This document shows, one piece after another, positions 52,315 through 60,918 of a stretch of DNA of 64,000 nucleotides. Below the pieces are notes generated by a model. The model saw only the letters and a list, made by a program, of their open reading frames with translations, did no database searches and was not told the DNA's origin. The first letter of the stretch is position 1; each line of letters begins with the position of its first letter. A program made the position numbers and the translations under genes. Source of the DNA: Streptomyces niveus (GTDB lineage Bacteria > Actinomycetota > Actinomycetes > Streptomycetales > Streptomycetaceae); assembly GCF_001723055.1 (NCBI RefSeq), contig NZ_MDCR01000032.1:1-64000 (forward strand), given 5' to 3'.

Positions 52315-54304
52315 CGGTGTCGTCCTCCCGCAGCGAGGGGTGTACGCGGTACGTCGCCGAGGCCGGCTGTCCCGCGCGGCCGGTCCTGGGCGGTACGTCG
52401 GCGCGGAGGTAGCCGTGGGCTTCGAGTAGGGCGAGGGCGGGTTCGACCTGGGCGACCGTGCGGAAGCGGCGGGAGGCTGCGACTGCGTCGCGGCGCTTGA
52501 TCGCAGTACGCCAACTGCCGTCCGTCTTCCGGCGCCGCAGCCATTCGAGGATGGTGTGTGCGGCGTCGGTGGCGGGATCGGAGGCGATCAGGTCGAAGAC
52601 AGCCAACGCGTGTTGTGTGAAATAGGCGGTGATTTCGGCTGCTCGGTGGATCGTGGTGTCTTCGACCGGGTGACCCCATCGGTCGGTGGCGGCCCGGTCG
52701 GCGAGGTGGATCAGGAGTGCGACGCGGAGCGTGTGCCCGACGAGCTTGCCGGCCCAGTCCGGGAGGTGGGCGAGTGGCTGATCAGGGCGGAGTGAAACTT
52801 CGATCGTGTCCTGTAGCCCTTCCACTGCCCTGTCCGCCGCAGGCGTGAGCGGGACGGTGACCGGTTCGGGCAGGGCGTAGAGCGTGTGCAGGAGTTGAGT
52901 CAGACGGGCGTGGTACGTCTGGGCGACTGGCCGGGGCACGGGTGCTGTGCGGGTCTTGCGGTAGCCGAGGTTTGAGGGCGGGAGCGCGTAGAGGAAGCGG
53001 GCGAGCAGTCCTCGGTCACGCGCACCGGGGGTGCTGGCGAGGTCTTGCAGTACGGCCGGCTGCGGAGTGATGCCGATGGTGAGCGCGGGCTTGTCGACGC
53101 TGGGCTGCTCGCGGGTGATGCGGTCGGTCTGTAGCCGCTCACCCTTGTGGGCTTGCAGGAAGACGCCGAGGTTCGGCTTTGCGCTGTAGCGCCCGGCGAT
53201 GATGTCGAAGAGGTCGCCCTCGGGAGACAGGGCCGCGAGGCAGCGGTGCACCGCGAGTTGCTGGGCGAGCGGTTCCGGGGTGATGTCGCCGGAGACGGTC
53301 AGGCGGGGCCGTGGCGGTACGTGGATCTCCTCAGCGAGGAGTTTCGCGGCGGAGGCCTCGGCGACGAGCGCCGCGCGGTCGACCGTACTGCCCGGCTTCC
53401 GGGCCTTGACCATCAGCGCCTCTGCCTCGGCGAGAGCCGCTTCCTTCTCGGTCTCCGCTTCGGAGATCCGGGCGCGCGACTCCTCCTGTAGCTGCCGCTC
53501 GACGTTGTAAATGGGCTCGGTCATCGCGGCGAAGACATCTGACTTGCGCGAGGCGGGCGGCATCGCGCAGACCAAGTAGAGATTGGACTGCTCGCGCCAG
53601 CCGGGGCGGACCTCGACCTGTACGCGTCCGCCGGCAGCCGTAGCCAGGGCGGCGAGTCCCATGGTGGCCGCGAGGTCCGGTGGAGTCTGGGTGAACTCCG
53701 CCACGGCGTCTACGTGTTTGGCGACCCACGGCGTCAGCGCGCTCACCGGGAAGACGGGCAGCCCCACGTGCGTGCCGAGCGGGATCGGGTCGGGCCACCG
53801 CTCGGCGCCACCGAGGGTGGCGAGTTCGGCGGTGGCCCGAGCGGCGATCTGCTCGACGCCGGAAGCGCCCTCGCGGCCATGGGTGATCAGGCGGACGCCG
53901 GTTTCGATGAGCTGACGCTGCTTCGCCATGTCGGCGACGATCTCGGCGTAGTACGAGCCGTTCGCCGCGGTGGGCGTGGACTGGACGAGCGTGTGCAGGT
54001 AGCTCGCTCCGCCGACGCGGTTGAGATCTCCGGCTTGGCGGAGGCATGCCGCGACGGTGATCGGGTCGACCGGTAGCCCGGCGGAATGCATCGCGATGAT
54101 CGTTGAATGGATGGTCGCGTGCGCAGGCCTGTAGTAGTCGGACAGCGAGAGCGTCGCGGTGACTTCGGTGATCGCGTCGCTCGACAGCAGCATGGCGCCG
54201 AGCGCCGCTTGCTCTGCGGCCTGGTCGTTCGGGGGTGCGGCGTCGTCGCTGGCATACCCCTCGTGCGGAGAGCTGCTCACCTGGTCTTGAGGTTCGTTGG
54301 TCAC
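52304..54304 (-). CDS. DnaB_N - DUF3987 replication protein
   Basis: 666 residues. The N-terminal region (about 28-125) matches the DnaB helicase N domain: AAEQAALGAMLLSSDAITEV and GGASYLHTLVQSTPT. The rest (about 190-560) fits DUF3987, with FPVSALTPWVAKHVDAVA and PALTIGITPQPAVL. In place of RepSA or Prim-Pol found in other AICEs it probably starts element replication (inference). A Glu/Ala coiled coil lies near 265-290. GTG at 54304 overlaps the upstream stop as GTGA. Confidence 0.75.
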   Translation of the reverse strand: MTNEPQDQVSSSPHEGYASDDAAPPNDQAAEQAALGAMLLSSDAITEVTATLSLSDYYRPAHATIHSTIIAMHSAGLPVDPITVAACLRQAGDLNRVGGASYLHTLVQSTPTAANGSYYAEIVADMAKQRQLIETGVRLITHGREGASGVEQIAARATAELATLGGAERWPDPIPLGTHVGLPVFPVSALTPWVAKHVDAVAEFTQTPPDLAATMGLAALATAAGGRVQVEVRPGWREQSNLYLVCAMPPASRKSDVFAAMTEPIYNVERQLQEESRARISEAETEKEAALAEAEALMVKARKPGSTVDRAALVAEASAAKLLAEEIHVPPRPRLTVSGDITPEPLAQQLAVHRCLAALSPEGDLFDIIAGRYSAKPNLGVFLQAHKGERLQTDRITREQPSVDKPALTIGITPQPAVLQDLASTPGARDRGLLARFLYALPPSNLGYRKTRTAPVPRPVAQTYHARLTQLLHTLYALPEPVTVPLTPAADRAVEGLQDTIEVSLRPDQPLAHLPDWAGKLVGHTLRVALLIHLADRAATDRWGHPVEDTTIHRAAEITAYFTQHALAVFDLIASDPATDAAHTILEWLRRRKTDGSWRTAIKRRDAVAASRRFRTVAQVEPALALLEAHGYLRADVPPRTGRAGQPASATYRVHPSLREDDTDGS

Positions 54305-54603
54305 TGTGCGGCCCCTCGCGGGTCCAGGGGAACCACGATCACCAACGCGGTGAGATCTACTCTGTCGCCGATGGTGTTGAACTCGATCCAGTCCCAGTGC
54401 CCATGCGTAGCTTTGGGCGCATAGCCGAGTTCCCTCAGAGCTGCCGTACGGACCGCAACGGTCGGGATGCCGGCGGACGCGGGCAGCTGTACGTCCGGCC
54501 AGTGGGGCACGCCGTGGAGCATGACGTAGATTTCCCAGTAGCGGCCGTTCCGCGTCTGGGTCATTTGCGCCCTGAACTCAGTAGGAGCAGTTGACTGGTT
54601 CAT
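54301..54603 (-). CDS. DUF6303-like small protein
   Basis: 100 residues. QTRNGRYWEIYVMLHG, WPDVQLP, IPTVAVRTAALRELGY and GHWDWIEF give the pattern of a family found on actinomycete mobile elements (DUF6303, from memory). No known function. ATG 54603 overlaps the upstream stop as TGATG and its stop overlaps the replication gene as GTGA. Confidence 0.65.
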   Translation of the reverse strand: MNQSTAPTEFRAQMTQTRNGRYWEIYVMLHGVPHWPDVQLPASAGIPTVAVRTAALRELGYAPKATHGHWDWIEFNTIGDRVDLTALVIVVPLDPRGAAQ

Positions 54604-55265
54604 CAGCGCCCGTCCTCGGGATCCCGAGGGGTCCGGCCCGTGAGCAGCACGAAGTAAAGGGCGCTCTCGGCCGTCTCGCCGTATGCGTGCGCCCTGTCCG
54701 CCAGGTCTGCCGCCTGTTCGGACGCGCGCGACCACTCGGGGATCACGCAGCCCGCCAGGTCCGCGAAGAACTCGAAGTCCTCGACCACCGCGCGGGCGTG
54801 CTCCCGCTCGGTCACCTGCTCGCGCAGCGTGGCGAGCGCGTCGTTTCCGGGCCATTCGTTGAGCAGGGGCCGCAGGTCGGGCAGCGCGCACGTGGGTCGT
54901 TCGTAATGACTGCCGCGGCGCCTCAGCTCGACGTACTGCGGGCGTTCGCCGACGAGTACCGAGTGCAGCGCGGCGGCGGCGCCGTGGGCGTATGCCACGG
55001 CGGTGTTCTCGTAGAGCGTCTTCGTGCGCTCAAGCATCTCGGTGTGCAGTGCGCGGAGTTGGCGCAGTGCGTCGTGATGTGGCCGGAGGGAGTCCCGTCG
55101 GGGGAGGCGGACCGTGCCGGCGACGGGGAAGACGCGGGTCGGGTCGGTGTTCCACAGTGCGTTGTGCGCGGCCCGCTCCGCCATGCGGTACTCGCGGGAG
55201 GCGACGCCGAGGGCCTGCACGCTCGCGGTGAGGGTGTCGAACCATGCGGTGGTGGGGATGGACAT
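54603..55265 (-). CDS. Hypothetical helical protein of the AICE
   Basis: 220 residues, largely alpha-helical with many Ala, Arg and His. No domain recognised; no signal or helix for the membrane. ATG 55265 has AGGAG eight bases upstream (a GTG at 55271 has too short spacing). Part of the leftward replication/spread operon; its stop overlaps the DUF6303-like start. Confidence 0.6.
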   Translation of the reverse strand: MSIPTTAWFDTLTASVQALGVASREYRMAERAAHNALWNTDPTRVFPVAGTVRLPRRDSLRPHHDALRQLRALHTEMLERTKTLYENTAVAYAHGAAAALHSVLVGERPQYVELRRRGSHYERPTCALPDLRPLLNEWPGNDALATLREQVTEREHARAVVEDFEFFADLAGCVIPEWSRASEQAADLADRAHAYGETAESALYFVLLTGRTPRDPEDGR

Positions 55266-55298
55266 CAGCACTTCTCCTGATGGGGTGGGCGGCGGGAG

Positions 55299-55493
55299 TC
55301 AGTTGGCGAAGTCGCGGATCGCGTCGCTGAGCGCGGTCATGATCTGGTCGATGGAGTCGGCGGCACCGGTCCGGGCGAGGTAGAAGCCGAAGAGCACGGC
55401 GACGACGGCCGCGCCGACGCCGAGGGACTTGAAGCGCAGGAGCAGGAGCAGCAAGAGCCCGAGCAGCGCGAGTGCGGACACGGTCAGGACCAT
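55299..55493 (-). CDS. Small membrane protein (spread-type)
   Basis: 64 residues. One or two helices: VLTVSALALLGLLLLLLLRF and GVGAAVVAVLFGFYLA. AAGGAGG lies 8 bases before ATG 55493. Such short Spd-like genes near tra support intramycelial spread of Streptomyces elements. 33 bases before the hypothetical gene. Confidence 0.65.
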   Translation of the reverse strand: MVLTVSALALLGLLLLLLLRFKSLGVGAAVVAVLFGFYLARTGAADSIDQIMTALSDAIRDFAN

Positions 55494-55534
55494 GAGCGAG
55501 GCCTCCTTGAGAGCGAAAGGCGAAGAGAAGCGGG

Positions 55535-55786
55535 TCAGCGGGTGCCTTCGTGGCGCATGCGCGACGCGGTGTTGTAGAGGCGGCGCCCGATGCGCAGGCG
55601 TCGGCCGTAGCCGCGGCAACGGCGGCACTCACGGCCCCTCTTGAGCCGTCCGGTGCGCGTCTGCCGGATCTTGTGGCCCCAGCCATCGCACTTGCGGCAG
55701 GAGCCGAACGGGCTCGCCGCGCACAGCGTCGCGTAGCAGAGCGTGAGGAGTATCAGGAGCGGCATAGCGGTGAGCAGAGAAGGCAT
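55535..55786 (-). CDS. Small membrane protein with two CxxCxGxG-like motifs
   Basis: 83 residues. An N-terminal helix (MPLLILLTLCYATLCA) precedes a basic cytoplasmic part with CRKCDGWGHK and CRRCRGYGRR, a DnaJ-like pair of zinc-binding knuckles. Possibly a membrane-tethered zinc protein in DNA spread. ATG 55786 is preceded by GGGAGGGG. First gene of the leftward unit after the CTAG-rich region. Confidence 0.65.
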   Translation of the reverse strand: MPSLLTAMPLLILLTLCYATLCAASPFGSCRKCDGWGHKIRQTRTGRLKRGRECRRCRGYGRRLRIGRRLYNTASRMRHEGTR

Positions 55787-55828
55787 GGAAGCCCCTCCCA
55801 GGGCAGGAATCAGGGCGTGCGCGAGGAT

Positions 55829-55912
55829 GGCCGCTAGAAGCTAGTGGCCAGTTCAGAGCCGGTATTGGGTGCTAGCGGGGGTGCTAGACCTAGCGGGGCT
55901 GCTTGCTAGGTC
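55829..55912. promoter_or_regulatory. CTAG-rich palindromic region
   Basis: Six CTAG tetramers at 55834, 55841, 55872, 55884, 55890 and 55906; CTAG is otherwise scarce here. Pairs form dyads: GGCCGCTAG/CTAGTGGCC (55829-55849) and GCTAGACCTAGC (55883-55894). Upstream of the small-gene operon and just after traB. Candidate operator or transfer locus. Confidence 0.55.
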
Positions 55913-55928
55913 CAGCCCGGTCCGACAG

Positions 55929-58121
55929 CTATGCGGCGTCGGCCGTTCCGTCACGTTCCGCAAGCGCCTTGAGGACGTCGGCGCGCCTGATGCCGCGCCG
56001 GTTGGCGCCCTTGCCGTCCTCGGTCGTGCCCCACACCTGCACGGTGCGGATGCCGTACGGCTTGAGCGCGGCCGTCAGTTGCTCCGGTGCCCAATCGCCG
56101 TACACCTCCGGCCGCAGTTCGGCGAGGCGCGGCACGACGGCTTCGTTCCAGAGCTTCGACTTGTCGGCGGGGACGGCCGCGCGGAGATCGGCCAGCAAGT
56201 CGTACGAGGCGTCGGCGGGACCGTTCTCCGGCTGCTCGCCGAGCGCGTGCCCGGCGAGGACGCCGGCGCGCTCGCGCAGTGCACGGGCGCGGAGCGCGAT
56301 CCGGTCCGCCTCGACCGCGTCGATGAATGCCGAGCGGACGATACGGGCGTCCGCGCCCTCACCGAGGAAGTACGAGATGCCCTTGTCACCCCAGGCGAAC
56401 ATGCTGGCCCGCACGCCTCGCTTGTACGCGCCGGTGCCGAGCACCATGTCGTTCTCGACCTGGCCCATGACCTTCAGGCACCAGCGGGCGGAGGCGTTGG
56501 CGCTGATCGAGGTCGGGATGCTGTCCTTGTCCGGCCGTTGTGTGGCCAGCAGCAGTACGATCCCGGTCGCCGGCCCGCGCTTCACCAGGTCGGTGCAGAT
56601 GTCCTTGAACTCCCCTCCGTACGTGGGGTGTTCGAACCACACCTGGCACTCGTCGACCCCCACCACGATCGGATGCAGACCGAGGGACCGCTTCGAGGCA
56701 AGCTCTGTGGTCACCTTCGACTCGGGGCAGATGTCCCGAGGCAGCGAGCGGATCACCTTCGCGCGCCTACGCAGCTCGCCTTGGAGTTCTCGCAGGTCGG
56801 CGATGGCGTACTCGATGTCCGCGTCCTCTTCGCCGGCCCGATGCCGGTACGCGACGCGGTCGCCGACCGAGTCGAGGTCGCCCGTGCCCTTGAGGTCGTA
56901 CGTGTGCAGCTCGGCGCGCGGGTCCAGGGCGGCGACGAGCAGCAGCAGACGCAGGAGGAACGTCTTGCCCATGCGTGGGATGGCGCCGATGACGCCGGCG
57001 ATGAACATGAGGGTGACGCCGACCCACCGGCCGCGCTGGTCCGTGCCCCAGACGACCGGCTTGAACAGGTCGGTGCTGCCGGATTTCGCGAGCGGCCACG
57101 GGTCTTGTCTGGTCAGCGACATGTCCTGGTCTCCAACCCACAGCCGAAGCCGCCCGGTGTGCTCGTCGGGCACGGCCTCCGGCCAGACGCAGCCGAGCGG
57201 GCGCCGCAGCCCGGACGCCAACTTGTCGCGCCGGTCGACCACGTCCGTGACAGTCACGCCGTACGGAAGGTCGCCCTCGGCCAGCCAGCCGGGGCCGTCG
57301 CGAGTGATAGGCGCGGTGAAGGCGAAGCCCGGACCGCCCTTGGACTGGGCTTGGTTGATGGCCGGGATGCCGAGCGAGCCGAGGGCACGCAACACGATGT
57401 CGCTGGTCAGCTTGGTCGCCTTGGGGATCTCGACGGCGCGGTGAATCACCGGATCGTCGGCCGGCTGGCCAAGGTGCCCGAGCGTCAACGTCATGAGCGC
57501 GCCGCAGAGCGCGAGCAACGAGCCGGGCGCGAGGACGTACAGAGCCAGGCTCGCGGACAGCCCGACGATCGAAGCGGCGACCATGACGACCGCGCGCCAC
57601 CGCACCCGGCGGTCGCGCTGCCGGGAGAGCTTCAGGTAACGGTCGATGTCGTCGCTCGTCGCGGCGGACTGGCGCAGGGGCTCGCCCTCGGCGTCCGTCA
57701 TCCAGCGCATCGCGTCGCCGATGAACCGCGCGGCGCCGACCGGCGAGCGGAGGCCAAGTCGCAGCGTGTACCAGGGGGTTCGGACGCAGTGGTACGCGGT
57801 GACGTGCCAGGCGTACGCGGCGACTCCCCTGCCAGCGGTTCGGAACTCGGCCCGCGACTTCGCCCACGCGGGGATGACCGCGCGACGCTTCGCGCCACGA
57901 ATCCGCTCCGTGAGTTCGGGGCCGGAGGGTCCGCCGGGGCGGTCGACCGTGACCGTGTCGCCAGGGTCTTCGGAGTCGGCCGACTGAGGTGACTCGGTGG
58001 GTCGGGTGCTGGTCGGCTGCCGCTCGTCGGAGCCGGTGCCCAGTTCCTTCTCCAGCCGAGCGAAGAGATCGCGCTCGTGGTCGGGCTCTCGGTCGTTCTC
58101 GTTGTCGTCCTCGTGCTTCAC
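55929..58121 (-). CDS. traB: TraB-like FtsK/SpoIIIE conjugal DNA translocase
   Basis: 730 residues. An acidic N-terminal 60 residues, two helices at about 176-217, and a RecA-like motor with Walker A GAIPRMGKT (379-387) and Walker B IVVGVDE (485-491). The C terminus holds a winged-helix-like region that would read the clt sequence. Streptomyces TraB forms a hexamer and moves double-stranded DNA through the septum. GTG 58121 follows GGAAGGAA. The adjacent 3' region (55829-55912) could be clt. Confidence 0.9.
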   Translation of the reverse strand: MKHEDDNENDREPDHERDLFARLEKELGTGSDERQPTSTRPTESPQSADSEDPGDTVTVDRPGGPSGPELTERIRGAKRRAVIPAWAKSRAEFRTAGRGVAAYAWHVTAYHCVRTPWYTLRLGLRSPVGAARFIGDAMRWMTDAEGEPLRQSAATSDDIDRYLKLSRQRDRRVRWRAVVMVAASIVGLSASLALYVLAPGSLLALCGALMTLTLGHLGQPADDPVIHRAVEIPKATKLTSDIVLRALGSLGIPAINQAQSKGGPGFAFTAPITRDGPGWLAEGDLPYGVTVTDVVDRRDKLASGLRRPLGCVWPEAVPDEHTGRLRLWVGDQDMSLTRQDPWPLAKSGSTDLFKPVVWGTDQRGRWVGVTLMFIAGVIGAIPRMGKTFLLRLLLLVAALDPRAELHTYDLKGTGDLDSVGDRVAYRHRAGEEDADIEYAIADLRELQGELRRRAKVIRSLPRDICPESKVTTELASKRSLGLHPIVVGVDECQVWFEHPTYGGEFKDICTDLVKRGPATGIVLLLATQRPDKDSIPTSISANASARWCLKVMGQVENDMVLGTGAYKRGVRASMFAWGDKGISYFLGEGADARIVRSAFIDAVEADRIALRARALRERAGVLAGHALGEQPENGPADASYDLLADLRAAVPADKSKLWNEAVVPRLAELRPEVYGDWAPEQLTAALKPYGIRTVQVWGTTEDGKGANRRGIRRADVLKALAERDGTADAA

Positions 58122-58221
58122 TGAGAATTCCTTCCGGTTGGGAGGGAGCCCGAGGCCCGGCCCTACCCGCCAAAGCAGCGGCCGGGCCTCGGTTCAGAGG
58201 TGCTGTGGATGTCGAGACGGT

Positions 58222-59187
58222 TCACACAGCGGCAGGCGATGTGTCGCGCGCCGGCTCGGGGTCGCGTTCGGCTCGGAGCACGTCCCGCAACTGGCGGGAG
58301 CGCTCCTGACTGCACCCGACGGCTTTACGGATGGGGTCCGCGTCCAGCGCTTCGTACGGCCAATCCGCCGTCGCCTTACGGGCTTTGGTGATCGCGGCGT
58401 CCCACGTCATGCGCGGCCGGTAGACGCCTGATCCGGACTTCCGGCGCTTGCGCGGCTTCGGTTCCGCTTCGGGCTCGGGGCGGATGCCGGGCTCCGACGG
58501 AGGGTCGGGCTCCGACTGTGGCTGCGGCTCCGGAGACAGCTCGCCCAACCTGAGCAACACGAGATCCCGAGACGGCGCTTTGCGTCGCCAGGCGCGGCCG
58601 TAGTTCTCGCGCAGCTCGGCGCGTACCAAGAGTCGGTTCTTCTCCAGGTCCAGCGCTTCGCGATAGTCGGTTGTCTCCCACAGCACCATCCGGCGCCACA
58701 GCATCAGCGTGGTGAGAGGAGCGAACAGCCACCGTGAGCGACGGATGCGTTCCATCCTGGCGCCGGTCGCCACGCCGATACGCACGGCGTAGACGTGAGC
58801 GGCGATCTCGCCGAGCACGACCCACAGCAGCGGCATCGCTCCATGGGCGATCTTCGCCGAGACCGACTCTCCTGCCGCGATGTTCAACCAGCAGGTCACG
58901 AGCGTCAGCGCCCACGGCACGAACCGCACCCACGCGAGCGGCATGCCGAGCCTGATCAACAGCAGGTTGGCCGCGGTGAAGATGGGGATGGCGAGGTCGA
59001 TGCCGATCGGCAGCATCCACGGCTCGCCGAATCCCCAACGAGCGGCGGCGGACGAGACCGAGTCGAAGGAGGCGACGAGTCCGAGGCCGCCCACTCCGGC
59101 GCCGGCCGGGATGACGACGCCGAGCAGCGCCCTTTCTGTCCGGCTGAGTGGAGGTGGAGGGGACTGGGCCGCTTGCGCGCTGCTCAC
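58222..59187 (-). CDS. DUF2637 membrane protein
   Basis: 321 residues. Four helices: LLGVVIPAGAGVGGLGLVASF, WMLPIGIDLAIPIFTAANLLL, FVPWALTLVTCWLNIAAG and AMPLLWVVLGEIAAHVYAV. A cytoplasmic Glu/Pro/Arg-rich linker and a C-terminal helix-turn-helix-like segment follow. DUF2637 proteins accompany TraB in Streptomyces conjugative elements. GTG 59187 overlaps the upstream stop as GTGA. Confidence 0.8.
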   Translation of the reverse strand: MSSAQAAQSPPPPLSRTERALLGVVIPAGAGVGGLGLVASFDSVSSAAARWGFGEPWMLPIGIDLAIPIFTAANLLLIRLGMPLAWVRFVPWALTLVTCWLNIAAGESVSAKIAHGAMPLLWVVLGEIAAHVYAVRIGVATGARMERIRRSRWLFAPLTTLMLWRRMVLWETTDYREALDLEKNRLLVRAELRENYGRAWRRKAPSRDLVLLRLGELSPEPQPQSEPDPPSEPGIRPEPEAEPKPRKRRKSGSGVYRPRMTWDAAITKARKATADWPYEALDADPIRKAVGCSQERSRQLRDVLRAERDPEPARDTSPAAV

Positions 59188-59507
59188 GCGGCAACCCTCC
59201 CTACCAGCGGGAACTCGGCGCGGTGTCGCAGCGGCGCGAGGCTGCTGAGCTGCACCGCGTAAACCGCGTTGAGCATGGAGATCTCGTCCTCCCGGCTCTC
59301 GGCCAGCAGTTCCGCCAGGACGGCGCGAGCCGCCTCCCGACGAACAGCGCTCGCCTCGGCGGACTCGTCGGCCGGACCGAGGAACAGCTCTCGGAAGTCC
59401 TCGAAGACCGGTCCGGCCAGGTCGTTGCTCACCTCGTTCAACTCGCGTGCCTCGAAGGCTTCGAGGACGCTGACGACTGTCTGACTACCGGCGTACGTCG
59501 TGCGCAT
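59184..59507 (-). CDS. Hypothetical helical protein (AICE)
   Basis: 107 residues, acidic and mostly helical (FEDFRELFLGPADESAE, RAVLAELLAESREDE). No domain recognised and no membrane helix. Overlaps the DUF2637 gene as GTGA, so co-translated with transfer genes. Confidence 0.6.
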   Translation of the reverse strand: MRTTYAGSQTVVSVLEAFEARELNEVSNDLAGPVFEDFRELFLGPADESAEASAVRREAARAVLAELLAESREDEISMLNAVYAVQLSSLAPLRHRAEFPLVGRVAA

Positions 59508-59545
59508 CGGAATCGCTCCTGAGTCCGGATGGGGTGGAGGAGTAC

Positions 59546-59929
59546 TCAGACGCGGAAGCGCCGGGGGCCGGTCAGACGGACGCCCAAGTGGTACGTCGCG
59601 GTCACTGCGGCGAATGCGCCCAGACCGGCCAGGAACATCAGCAGCCAGTCGGCGCCCGTCGACTGCGCGTACAGGCAGCCGAGGACCGCGGCGAGTACGG
59701 CGACTGCGAGGACGATCAGGGCCGCCAGACCGCGGCGGGCGGTCGCCGGCCCGGCGTGGCGGGCCACGATCTCCAGGTCGTACGGATCGCTGAGACGGAC
59801 CGAGCCGCCCGGTACGTGAACGGCGACGCGGCTGAGACTGCTGACACCCGCCTGCGTGGCCACGCCGACCACAGTGCCGAGAGCCATGTCGGTCCGATCC
59901 CGGACGACATCACCAAGCGCGAGGTGCAT
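59546..59929 (-). CDS. Small two-helix membrane protein (AICE)
   Basis: 127 residues. The N-terminal half is soluble with repeated Val/Gly strands (ALGTVVGVATQ, VAVHVPGGSVRL). Two helices follow: GLAALIVLAVAVLAAVLGCL and WLLMFLAGLGAFAAVTATY. ATG 59929 is preceded by AAGGGGGA. First gene of the leftward transfer unit, divergent from the GntR gene. Confidence 0.6.
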   Translation of the reverse strand: MHLALGDVVRDRTDMALGTVVGVATQAGVSSLSRVAVHVPGGSVRLSDPYDLEIVARHAGPATARRGLAALIVLAVAVLAAVLGCLYAQSTGADWLLMFLAGLGAFAAVTATYHLGVRLTGPRRFRV

Positions 59930-60000
59930 CGGTCCCCCTTCGGGAAGTAGTCGCTTCCTTCGGACTGCTTCACGACGTCGCGAAGCAGCAGTAACTCATC

Positions 60001-60094
60001 AAGAGATCTTCTCCTCAAGACCTCTTTAGGAGTTACTAGGGACTATGACTCACCTCTCCTCTGGTCGTCAAGACCTCTTTATGAGTCGTATGCT
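60001..60094 (+). promoter_or_regulatory. GntR operator array and -10 of the regulator gene
   Basis: AAGANNTCTT occurs at 60001-60010, 60017-60026 and 60070-60079. The last two lie in a repeat, TCAAGACCTCTTTAGGAGT versus TCAAGACCTCTTTATGAGT (53 bp apart). A -10-like TATGCT is at 60089-60094. The array lies between the divergent transfer and regulator genes, so it likely controls both. Confidence 0.65.
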
Positions 60095-60129
60095 GGCGCC
60101 GTCAGAGCGAGACAGGACGGTGAGAACTC

Positions 60130-60918
60130 ATGGCCAAGGCGTACGAACGAATCGCGGACGAACTCCGCCAGTCCATCCGCGCAGGTGAGCTGCGGCCCGG
60201 AGACCGCCTGCCCTCGGAGACGAAGCTCGCGGAGGACCACCGGCGGAGCGTGCCGACGATTCGTGACGCGCTCCGGCTGCTCCAAGACGAGGGGCTGGTC
60301 GAGAAGCTGCACGGCCGCGGAAACTTCGTCCGCAAGCCCCGCACGACCGTGCTGCGCACGAACGAGCGGCACCAGTGGGAGAAGGACCGGGCGCGTGAGC
60401 CCGAGGGCGAGCGGCTGAAGACGGGTTCGACGGAGCACGACACCGGCCTGACGGTGAACGATCTCGTCTTTCACGCGGCCTATCGGGAGATCAAGGCCGG
60501 CGCGGATCTCGCGGGTGTCTTCGACGTGCCTGAGGGGACCGCGTTCATCGAGCGCACCTTCCGTACGCGGTACGACGCGGAGAACGCCCCGTTCACGCTG
60601 GTGACCTCGTACCTCGTCCGCTCGCTGGTGGAAGCCAACCCGGATCTACTGGACGCGGCCAACGAGCCCTGGCCGGGCGGCACTCAGAGCCAGCTCCATT
60701 CGGTCGGCATCGAACTCGGCCGCATAGAGGAACGCGTCACCGCCCGCCCACCGACGCCGGAGGAAGCGGAAGAACTCGAACTTCCACCGGGCACCTCGGT
60801 GTTGCTGCTGCGGAAGACGTCGTACGACATCGAGGGCCGCGCCGTGGAGATGTCCGACGTGACGCTCCCCGGCGACCGCACCGAAATGCTCTTCACCACT
60901 CACCTGGAAAGGTGGTGA
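60130..60918 (+). CDS. GntR-family regulator (HutC/UTRA type, KorSA-like)
   Basis: 262 residues. N-terminal winged HTH (IADELRQSIRAGELRPGDRLPSE) with SVPTIRDALRLLQDEGLVEK, then a UTRA ligand domain (about 100-255). In pSAM2 the GntR protein KorSA represses transfer genes; here position next to operators suggests the same. The gene opens after AGGACGGTGAGAACTC with no strong ribosome-binding site. Its stop overlaps the glycosyltransferase start as GTGA. Confidence 0.87.
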   Translation: MAKAYERIADELRQSIRAGELRPGDRLPSETKLAEDHRRSVPTIRDALRLLQDEGLVEKLHGRGNFVRKPRTTVLRTNERHQWEKDRAREPEGERLKTGSTEHDTGLTVNDLVFHAAYREIKAGADLAGVFDVPEGTAFIERTFRTRYDAENAPFTLVTSYLVRSLVEANPDLLDAANEPWPGGTQSQLHSVGIELGRIEERVTARPPTPEEAEELELPPGTSVLLLRKTSYDIEGRAVEMSDVTLPGDRTEMLFTTHLERW

